Positions 8,478 through 15,191 of a stretch of DNA of 64,000 nucleotides are shown one piece after another. This DNA comes from Glycomyces niveus (GTDB lineage: Bacteria; Actinomycetota; Actinomycetes; Mycobacteriales; Micromonosporaceae). The translations under genes and the position numbers were made by a program. The notes beneath the pieces are model-generated. The model searched no databases. It saw nothing but the letters and a program-made list of their open reading frames with translations, and had not been told where the DNA came from. Where the stretch lies: the NCBI RefSeq assembly GCF_017592475.1, contig NZ_JAGFNP010000018.1, positions 1-64,000 on the forward strand, read 5' to 3'. Position 1 is the first letter of the stretch; each line of letters begins with the position of its first letter.

Positions 8478-8549
8478 CCTGTCATTTTGGCGACATTCCA
8501 GTGACGAGCAGGGGTGTTCCAGGCCCGTTTGGACGTACGCTCGGAGCCC

Positions 8550-9353
8550 ATGAACGACGCGCCCATCGGGATCTTCGACTCCGGTGTCGGAGGCCTGACC
8601 GTCGCCCGATCGATCAGCGAACTGCTGCCCGCCGAGCGACTCGTCTACGTCGGCGACACCGCCCACGTCCCTTACGGCCCGCGGCCCATCGCCGAGGTCC
8701 GCAAGTTCTCGCTCGACGTCTGCGACCACTTGGTCGAACAGGAGGTCAAAGCGCTCGTGATCGCCTGCAACTCAGCCGCGGCGGCCTCGCTGGCCGACAT
8801 CCGCGAACGCTACGACATCCCGGTCGTCGAGGTCATCCGGCCCGCCGTCCGCCGCGCCGTCGCCACCACGCGCAACGGCCGCATCGGCGTGATCGGGACA
8901 TCCGCGACGATCTCCTCAGGCGCGTACCTGGACGCCTTCAACGCCGTCCCGGACGTCAAGGCGACCGGGGTCGCATGCCCGGCGTTCGTGGATTTCGTGG
9001 AACGCGGTGTGACAACCGGCCGACAGCTCCTGGGCCTCGCCCAGGGGTACCTTGAGCCGCTACAGCAGTCCGACGTCGACACGGTCGTGTTGGGCTGCAC
9101 CCACTATCCGCTGCTGTCGGGACTCATAGGACTGGTGATGGGAGAGGACGTGACACTGGTGAACTCCGCGAGCGAGAGCGCGCGCGAACTCTACCGCGTG
9201 CTCACCGACCACGACCTCTTGGCCACCCGCACCGACACCCCCGAGCACCGGTTCCTCGCGACCGGCGACCCGGAGGCCTTCACCAGGACCGCGCGCCGGT
9301 TCCTGGGCAACCTGTTCCCGAACGCGGCGGCGGCCGTACTGGACAAGGTGTGA
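8550..9353 (+). CDS. murI: Glutamate racemase
   Basis: 267 residues; interconverts L- and D-glutamate for peptidoglycan synthesis in the cytoplasm. The two catalytic cysteines are C73 (ACNSAAA) and C183 (GCTHYP), and the N-terminal GIFDSGVGGLTV is invariant in the family. The ATG at 8550 is used because MNDAPIGIFDSG is the family start and a TACGCT -10 box sits 8 nt upstream; the open frame begins at 8514. The gene is 6 bp from the downstream MBL gene, as in M. tuberculosis Rv1338-Rv1339. Confidence 0.93.
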   Translation: MNDAPIGIFDSGVGGLTVARSISELLPAERLVYVGDTAHVPYGPRPIAEVRKFSLDVCDHLVEQEVKALVIACNSAAAASLADIRERYDIPVVEVIRPAVRRAVATTRNGRIGVIGTSATISSGAYLDAFNAVPDVKATGVACPAFVDFVERGVTTGRQLLGLAQGYLEPLQQSDVDTVVLGCTHYPLLSGLIGLVMGEDVTLVNSASESARELYRVLTDHDLLATRTDTPEHRFLATGDPEAFTRTARRFLGNLFPNAAAAVLDKV

Positions 9354-9359
9354 TCTGCC

Positions 9360-10118
9360 ATGAAACTGACGGTTATCGGCTGCGCCGGCTCGTTCCCGGC
9401 CCCCGACACCCCCTGCTCGGCCTACCTGGTCGAAGCGGGCGGATACCGGCTGCTCATCGACTTCGGCACCGGCTCGCTCGGTGAACTGCAGAAGCACCTC
9501 GACCCGCACCTGATCGACGCGGTCATCGTCACCCACCTGCACGCCGACCACTTCTTCGACGCCTGCGCGTACGCGGTCATGCGCCGCTACGCCGCCGACG
9601 CGCCGAAGCACCCGCTGCCGCTCTACGGCCCCACCGGCGTCGCCGAGCGCATCGTGGCCGCGTACGGCGGGCAGGGCGAGCTGTGCAGCCCGTCCATGAC
9701 CGACGTCTACGACTTCCGCGAGCTCCAGTCGGGCACGTTCGACCTCGGCCCGCTCACCGTCGCCGTCGACCGCGTCGCGCACCCGGTCGAGACGTACGGG
9801 CTCCGCGTCGAGCACGCCGGCTCCTCCCTCACGTACACCTCCGACTCCGGGCCGTGCCAGGCGCTCGAAGCGCTGGCCACCCATTGCGACGTGCTCCTCG
9901 CCGAAGCGTCCTACCTGGAGGGCCGCGACAACCCGAAGGACGTGCACCTCACCGGCAAGGAAGCGGGGGAGTACGCCACGAAGTCCGGGGCCGCCCGCCT
10001 GCTCCTGACCCACCTCGTCGAGCCCTGGAACTCCAAGGACCAGACCCTCGCCGAGGCCCGCGCCGCCTACACCGGACCCGTCGAGGTCGTGCGCCCCGGC
10101 CAGGTCTACGAGTTCTGA
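9360..10118 (+). CDS. MBL-fold metallo-hydrolase, Rv1339-like phosphodiesterase
   Basis: 252 residues with the metallo-beta-lactamase metal motif HLHADHFFD, later SDSG and a terminal HLVEPW. It lies 6 bp after murI and is probably co-transcribed. The M. tuberculosis counterpart in the same position, Rv1339, has been reported to hydrolyse cyclic AMP; this function is inferred here from position and overall likeness. No signal peptide. The ATG is preceded by a weak GTGTGA stretch, consistent with coupling to murI. Confidence 0.85.
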   Translation: MKLTVIGCAGSFPAPDTPCSAYLVEAGGYRLLIDFGTGSLGELQKHLDPHLIDAVIVTHLHADHFFDACAYAVMRRYAADAPKHPLPLYGPTGVAERIVAAYGGQGELCSPSMTDVYDFRELQSGTFDLGPLTVAVDRVAHPVETYGLRVEHAGSSLTYTSDSGPCQALEALATHCDVLLAEASYLEGRDNPKDVHLTGKEAGEYATKSGAARLLLTHLVEPWNSKDQTLAEARAAYTGPVEVVRPGQVYEF

Positions 10119-10211
10119 GACGCCGGCGCCGAGTCCCCTGCGACCCCCGCCGAGTCGCATTTGGCACGTTCCCGGGATACGGCCGTTGCACCGCGGCCGT
10201 AGCGTCGAAGG

Positions 10212-11993
10212 ATGTCGAGCGATGCCACCTCTCAGCCCTACCCCGGGGACCCTAACCAGCCGCCCCCGGGCGCTTACGGGCCCCCGCCGGGCGCGTACCA
10301 GCCCCCGCAGCCGCAGCCCTATGTGGAGCCCGGCGCTCCCCAGCAGCCGCCCGGCGCCTACGTGCCGCCGGGCGCGTACACGCCGGTCCCCGTGGCGCCC
10401 AGCGGCTCCGGACGCGGGCGCGGACCCAAGGTCGCCGTGGCCGCGATCCTCTCCGTCGTGCTCCTCGCCGCCGTCGGCGCGGTCGTCCTGTTCAAGTTCG
10501 TCCTCGACCGCGGCCCCGACCCGGCCGAGAGCTTCCCCGCGACCGCGAGCATGTACGTCGAGCTCAACCTCGACCCGTCCTTCGACCAGACCCCGAAACT
10601 CCTCGACCACCTCCAGAAGTTCGAGGACCTCGAGGAGTACGAGGACACCGACGCGCTCGTCGAGGCGTTCGTCGACGAGTCCGGCGTCGAGGGTGTCGAC
10701 GCCGCCGAGGACATCAGCTCCTGGCTCGGACTCCGCCACGGCCTCGCCACCTGGGAGTACGACGACGAGACCTACGCCGTCCTGAGCCTCGCCAGCACCG
10801 ACGCGAACGCCGCCGAAGAGGGCATGGCCCAGATCCGGGCCGCCTCCGGCGGCGACGAGTCGAGCTTCGACTACACCGTCGAGGACGACCACGTCCTCAT
10901 CGTCATCGGCGAGACCGGCGCCGACAAGGCGCTCGCCGCCGCCGAATCCGAGGCCGCCGACCAGCCCCTCGCCGAATCCGACGACTACGCCGAGGCCCGC
11001 TCCTGGCTCGACGGCGACCAGATCCTCGTCCACTGGACCGACATGGACGCCGTCGGCGACCTCGCCGAGATGACCATCGGGTCCGAGAGCGACGCCGTCG
11101 AAGACCTCTACTCCGGGCACCTCATCTACGGCTTCTCCGCCTTCGACCAGGGCTTCGAAGTCACCTACCGGATGTTCGGCGACGCCGACCACCGCTGGAC
11201 CGGCACCGACGGCCTCATCGACGGCATGGGCGAGCTGCCCGCCTCCGACTTCGCCCTCGCCGCCTACGTCCCCGAGAACGTCGACGAGATCGCCCAGGGC
11301 TGGCTCGGCTTCTTCGAGGAGTTCTACGGCGTCGACGCCACCGCCACCGACGTGGTGGTCGAAGCCCCGCTCACCGACGCGGAGTACGCCGAGTACACCG
11401 AGCTCGACGAGCAGTACTGGGCCGGGACCCTCGCCGCCGAGGACGAGGAGCGCTACTGGGAGCTCGACGGCCGCTACTGGGCCGCCGGCACCGAGGACGA
11501 GCCCTGGGTCGAGGAGACCTACGGCCCCGACTTCGGCGAGATCGAGACCGCCGTCGGCGACTTCACCGACCTTCTCGCGGGAGCGACCCTCAGCGGCGGC
11601 GGGAACTTCTCCGCCGAGGACGACGTCGACCCCGACTCGCTCCACTTCGCCGCGCACCTCGCCGAGGACCGCGCCCAGGAGCTCGAGGACCTCATCACCA
11701 CCTGGAGCGAGGGCGAGCCCCTCCCCGAAGGGGTCGAAGTGGACGGTTCGGAGCTGAGCTACACCGGGTCCGCCGTCGCCGACGGCACCCTCGCCGAGGA
11801 CGACCGGTTCCGCGACTTCGCCGGCCTCACCCCCGCGCAGTGCTCCGTCGGCGCCTGGGTCGACTTCACCCGCGCCGCCGAGGAGTACCCCGACGACTTC
11901 GCCGGCCTCGAACCGCTCTCGGCCTTCGCCTGGGCGCACGGCATCGAGGACGGCGACGGCACCGGCGTGATGCGCCTCTACCTGAAGGATTAA
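10212..11993 (+). CDS. DUF3352 domain-containing membrane-anchored protein
   Basis: 593 residues. Residues 1-65 are proline-, glycine- and tyrosine-rich (repeated PPGAY motifs), one transmembrane helix spans about 73-97, and the rest is an acidic extracytoplasmic domain of the DUF3352 type (MYVELNLDPSFDQTPKL, ADGTLAEDDRF). The function of DUF3352 is unknown. The domain is strikingly acidic, with many D and E residues. The ATG is 6 nt after TAGCGT (10200-10205), so it appears leaderless; GAAGG touches the start codon too closely to act as a ribosome-binding site. Confidence 0.85.
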   Translation: MSSDATSQPYPGDPNQPPPGAYGPPPGAYQPPQPQPYVEPGAPQQPPGAYVPPGAYTPVPVAPSGSGRGRGPKVAVAAILSVVLLAAVGAVVLFKFVLDRGPDPAESFPATASMYVELNLDPSFDQTPKLLDHLQKFEDLEEYEDTDALVEAFVDESGVEGVDAAEDISSWLGLRHGLATWEYDDETYAVLSLASTDANAAEEGMAQIRAASGGDESSFDYTVEDDHVLIVIGETGADKALAAAESEAADQPLAESDDYAEARSWLDGDQILVHWTDMDAVGDLAEMTIGSESDAVEDLYSGHLIYGFSAFDQGFEVTYRMFGDADHRWTGTDGLIDGMGELPASDFALAAYVPENVDEIAQGWLGFFEEFYGVDATATDVVVEAPLTDAEYAEYTELDEQYWAGTLAAEDEERYWELDGRYWAAGTEDEPWVEETYGPDFGEIETAVGDFTDLLAGATLSGGGNFSAEDDVDPDSLHFAAHLAEDRAQELEDLITTWSEGEPLPEGVEVDGSELSYTGSAVADGTLAEDDRFRDFAGLTPAQCSVGAWVDFTRAAEEYPDDFAGLEPLSAFAWAHGIEDGDGTGVMRLYLKD

Positions 11994-12035
11994 CGCCCGC
12001 ATGCCGCCGGGATCGGTCGCGCTAGGCTCGATGGC

Positions 12036-13280
12036 GTGACCGATCCCGCACTGCACCCTCTGGCGAAGCGCTGGCCGGCCGCGGAGCGGCTGCTGGCCGA
12101 GCCCGGTTCGGCGCGGACGCCGTTCCAGCGCGACCGCGCGCGCATCCTCCACTCGGCCGGGTTCCGGCGGCTCGCCGACAAGACCCAGGTCCACACCGCC
12201 GGCACCGACGACTTCCTGCGGACCCGGCTCACCCACTCCCTCGAGGTCGCCCAGATCTCCCGCGAGCTCGGCTCCGCGCTCGGCTGCGACCCCGACGTCG
12301 CCGACGTCGCCGGCCTCGCCCACGACCTCGGCCACCCGCCCTTCGGCCACAACGGCGAAGACGCCCTCCACGAGATCGCCGGCCCCTGCGGGGGATTCGA
12401 GGGCAACGCCCAGACCCTCCGCGTCGTCGCGCGCCTCGAAGCCAAGGCCGTCGACGTCACCGGCGCCTCGCTCGGCCTCAACCTCACCCGCGCCTCCCTC
12501 GACGCGATGTGCAAATACCCTTGGGCCGCAACCGAAGGCGTGCGCAAGTTCGGTTTCTACGAGGACGACCGCGCGGTCTTCGAATGGTTCCGCGGCGGCG
12601 CCCCCGAAGGCGCGAAGAGCCTCGAAGCCCAGGTCATGGACTGGTCCGACGACGTCGCGTACTCAGTGCACGACGTCGAGGACGGCGTCTACGGCGGCTA
12701 CATCAACCTCGCCAAGCTCATGGACGACGAGGCCGAGCAGGCCGCCGTCTGCGAAGGCGCGGCGGGCCGCTACTCGGGCGAGTCCACCGCCGTCCTCGGC
12801 GAGGCCCTGCGCGACCTGCTGCGCGACCCGCTCCTCGAGCCGCTGCACGACTACGACGGCTCCTTCGGGGCGCAGGTCGCCCTCAAGCGTTTCACCTCGG
12901 ACATGGTGGGCCGCTTCGTGAACGCCGCCGCCAAGGCCACCCGCGCCCAGTTCGGCGACGGCCAGCTGCGCCGCTACGACGCCGACCTCGTCGTGCCCGA
13001 GCAGGAGCGTGTGCAGTGCGCGCTCCTCAAAGGCATCGCCTGGCGGTACGTGATGGAGCCGCGCACCTCCGCGGACTGGTACACGAGGCAGCGCGAGATC
13101 CTGCGCGAACTCGTCGCGGTCCTGTGCGCCCGGGGTGCGGACGCCATGGACCCGATGTTCGCCGAGCTCTGGAACCGCGCCGCCGACGACGCCGCGCGGC
13201 TGCGCGTCGCCGTCGACCAGATCGCGTCCCTCACGGACGCCTCCGCCGTGTCCTGGCACCACCGCCTCACGACGGCTTAG
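12036..13280 (+). CDS. dgt: Deoxyguanosinetriphosphate triphosphohydrolase
   Basis: 414 residues, HD-domain dNTPase that cleaves dNTPs to deoxynucleoside and triphosphate. HD residues are visible in RTRLTHSLEVAQ and AGLAHDLGHPPFGHNGE. GTG start at 12036 with a TAGGCT -10 box exactly 7 nt before it (12023-12028), i.e. probably leaderless. The product size matches the family. It stops 6 bp before the convergent trmB stop. Confidence 0.92.
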   Translation: MTDPALHPLAKRWPAAERLLAEPGSARTPFQRDRARILHSAGFRRLADKTQVHTAGTDDFLRTRLTHSLEVAQISRELGSALGCDPDVADVAGLAHDLGHPPFGHNGEDALHEIAGPCGGFEGNAQTLRVVARLEAKAVDVTGASLGLNLTRASLDAMCKYPWAATEGVRKFGFYEDDRAVFEWFRGGAPEGAKSLEAQVMDWSDDVAYSVHDVEDGVYGGYINLAKLMDDEAEQAAVCEGAAGRYSGESTAVLGEALRDLLRDPLLEPLHDYDGSFGAQVALKRFTSDMVGRFVNAAAKATRAQFGDGQLRRYDADLVVPEQERVQCALLKGIAWRYVMEPRTSADWYTRQREILRELVAVLCARGADAMDPMFAELWNRAADDAARLRVAVDQIASLTDASAVSWHHRLTTA

Positions 13281-13286
13281 CCGCGA

Positions 13287-13973
13287 CTAGCGCTTGCGGA
13301 AGATCAGGTCGAAGATCTCGCGGTCGGCCTTCACACCGCGCCGCTCGAACTTCGTCACCGGCCGGTGGTCCGGGCGCGGCGCGAACCCCTCGGCGGTGTT
13401 CTCGAACGCCGCGTCGGCCGTCAGCACCTCGAGCATCTGCTCGGCGTAGTCCGCGATGTCGGTGGCGCAGTGCAGCACCCCGCCCTCGCGCAGCAGCCCG
13501 GCCATCGTCGCCACATGCCCGGCCTGGATGATCCGGCGCTTGTGGTGGCGCTTCTTCGGCCACGGGTCAGGGAAGTACACGCGGATCTCGTCCAGCGAGC
13601 CCGGCGCGATCCCGTTCCACAGCAGCGGCAGCGCGTCGCCCTGGTAGATCCGCAGGTTCGTGAGGCCGCGCGCCTCCGCGCGGTCCATGAGGTCGGCGAT
13701 GCCCTGCGGGTACACCTCGACGGCGAGCAGGTCCCGCCCGCGGTCGGCGTCGCCCATCGCGGCCGCCGCCTCGCCGTTGCCCGAGCCGATCTCGAGGATC
13801 ACCGGCGCGGTGCGGCCGAACAGCTTCGCGAAGTCGATCCGGCCGTCCTCGGGCCGCCAGTCCAGGCCATAGCGCGGCCACAGGCGCGCGAAGGCCTCGT
13901 CGTGGCGGGGCTTGTTGCGTCCTTGACGGAAGTTGAACGTCAGGATGTGGCGGTGCTGCGGTTCCTCAGGCAT
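13287..13973 (-). CDS. trmB: tRNA (guanine-N7)-methyltransferase
   Basis: 228 residues; SAM-dependent methylation of G46 in tRNA. The SAM site VILEIGSGNGEAAA and the catalytic region YFPDPWPKKRHHKRRI are diagnostic. The C-terminus PVTKFERRGVKADREIFDLIFRK fits the family. The ATG at 13973 has a TAAACT element about 10 nt upstream and no clear ribosome-binding site. Convergent with dgt and downstream of the membrane protein gene at 14030-14851. Confidence 0.92.
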   Translation of the reverse strand: MPEEPQHRHILTFNFRQGRNKPRHDEAFARLWPRYGLDWRPEDGRIDFAKLFGRTAPVILEIGSGNGEAAAAMGDADRGRDLLAVEVYPQGIADLMDRAEARGLTNLRIYQGDALPLLWNGIAPGSLDEIRVYFPDPWPKKRHHKRRIIQAGHVATMAGLLREGGVLHCATDIADYAEQMLEVLTADAAFENTAEGFAPRPDHRPVTKFERRGVKADREIFDLIFRKR

Positions 13974-14029
13974 AACCGGGCAAGTTTAGCCGCATCCCCG
14001 GTGTGCTCTGCTTCATCGCCCGCGTGCGG

Positions 14030-14851
14030 CTAGCGCTCGAGCTTCGCCGGCGCCTCGTACGAGCGGCCCCGCACGCCCGCGGGCCCGTCCGGGCGGCGCG
14101 GGTCCGGGCGCGGCGGCGGCGGAGGCGCGTCCTCGCCGAGCGTCCCGTTCTCGAACAGGAACGACTCGCGCGGCTCGGGCTCGTCGTCGTCATCGTCGCC
14201 GTCCGGCTGCTCCGGCACGTACATCGGCGGACCCGCCTCGTCGTGCTCGGGCTCGGCCGCGATCATCGCCTTCGGCTTGCGGCGCGGACGGCGCAGCCGC
14301 TTCGCGCGGTCGCGCAGGAAGTACACGTACCCGGCGAGCGCCGCCGCCGAGAGGCCCGCGCCGATCCAGAAGCCGGGGCCGGCGATCGCGACGCCGGCCA
14401 GCTCGAGCACGGTCAGCGCAATGAGTACGTAGAGGATGCGGCGGTGGCGCCGCCGCCACCATTCGGCGCGCATCTGCCGGAGCCTGGCCTGCTCGTGCAT
14501 CTCGGGGTCCTCGCCGGGGTACGACTCGTCGGTCCTCAACCGTACCGAGTCGCCGCGGCGCGTGCCGCGCCGCTCCCACCCGCCCGAGTTCGCTTGCGGG
14601 GGAACGTCTTGCCCGTCGAGGAGCGCATCGAGGGAGCCGTCCTGGTCAGACCCCTCGCCGAGGCCGAGTTCGGCCGTGTCGTGGGAGGCGGGGCGGGAGG
14701 GGCGGTGGCCCTCGCGGTCGAGGACGCGGGCGTCGGACGAGGCCCGGTCGGCGATCATCCGCTCGTCGGGGTCGTAGCGGCGCACCAGCGCCGGGGTCAG
14801 GGCCAGGAGGGCCGTGGCGGCGAGGAGTGCGAGCAGGACCGATGCGGGCAT
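14030..14851 (-). CDS. Membrane protein resembling the divisome protein SepX/GLPR
   Basis: 273 residues with one N-terminal transmembrane helix (about 3-24), a long charged cytoplasmic linker ending in a WWRRRHRR cluster, a hydrophobic hairpin (about 138-180) followed by LRDRAKRLRRPRRK, and an acidic proline-rich tail. This layout matches the actinobacterial divisome proteins SepX (Streptomyces) and GLPR (Corynebacterium), which bind FtsZ partners; the assignment rests on architecture rather than a specific motif. ATG preceded by GGGAGG with 6 nt spacing. No gephyrin-like partner gene is next to it here. Confidence 0.6.
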   Translation of the reverse strand: MPASVLLALLAATALLALTPALVRRYDPDERMIADRASSDARVLDREGHRPSRPASHDTAELGLGEGSDQDGSLDALLDGQDVPPQANSGGWERRGTRRGDSVRLRTDESYPGEDPEMHEQARLRQMRAEWWRRRHRRILYVLIALTVLELAGVAIAGPGFWIGAGLSAAALAGYVYFLRDRAKRLRRPRRKPKAMIAAEPEHDEAGPPMYVPEQPDGDDDDDEPEPRESFLFENGTLGEDAPPPPPRPDPRRPDGPAGVRGRSYEAPAKLER

Positions 14852-14972
14852 CGTTCACCTCCCTTGCGTCGAAGTCGGCCGGGAATGCGTCAGCAAACTG
14901 TACGCAATGGCCTGACGGTTTTCCGACAGTTGCCTGGAACCAGGGCGGGAAGTCCCAATACGATCACGCCTG

Positions 14973-14991
14973 GTCACAATCAGATCACAAT
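14973..14991. promoter_or_regulatory. GTCACAAT/ATCACAAT direct repeat in the divergent region
   Basis: GTCACAAT (14973-14980) and ATCACAAT (14984-14991) are repeated with an 11-bp period in the AT-richer centre of the 340-bp gap between the SepX-like gene and the sigma-factor fusion. Apart from this and the candidate promoter at 15072-15096, nothing was recognised in the gap. Confidence 0.3.
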
Positions 14992-15071
14992 TTATGGTTA
15001 TGCTGGGTTTTTGCCCTAAACTCGCAGCAATGTCCAGTTCGCCGGGAGCTTGCCTGAACGGCTGAACGGGC

Positions 15072-15096
15072 GCAACTCGAGGCGTACTCGCTCGTT
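15072..15096 (+). promoter_or_regulatory. Candidate ECF-type promoter upstream of the sigma-factor fusion
   Basis: GCAAC (15072-15076) and CGTT (15093-15096) are separated by 16 bp, one mismatch from the common ECF pattern GGAAC-N16-CGTT. It is about 95 bp upstream of the fusion gene and would allow self-activation. The match is weak and may be chance. Confidence 0.3.
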
Positions 15097-15191
15097 ACGT
15101 CAAGGAAGGCCCGAACGCACCGCCGCGAGCAGACACCCGAGCCCCCCGATCGTACGAGTTCGGCGCAACCTGGAAGGAGCACCGGCGAACG

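Noticed and set aside
9060..12371. A 1103-codon minus-strand open frame
   Set aside because: It lies antisense to murI, the MBL gene, DUF3352 and dgt, has no family motifs and a composition typical of GC-rich shadows.
14936..14965. GGAAC at 14936 as the -35 box of an ECF promoter
   Set aside because: The nearest CG-type -10 is 20 bp away, outside the usual 16-17 bp spacing.
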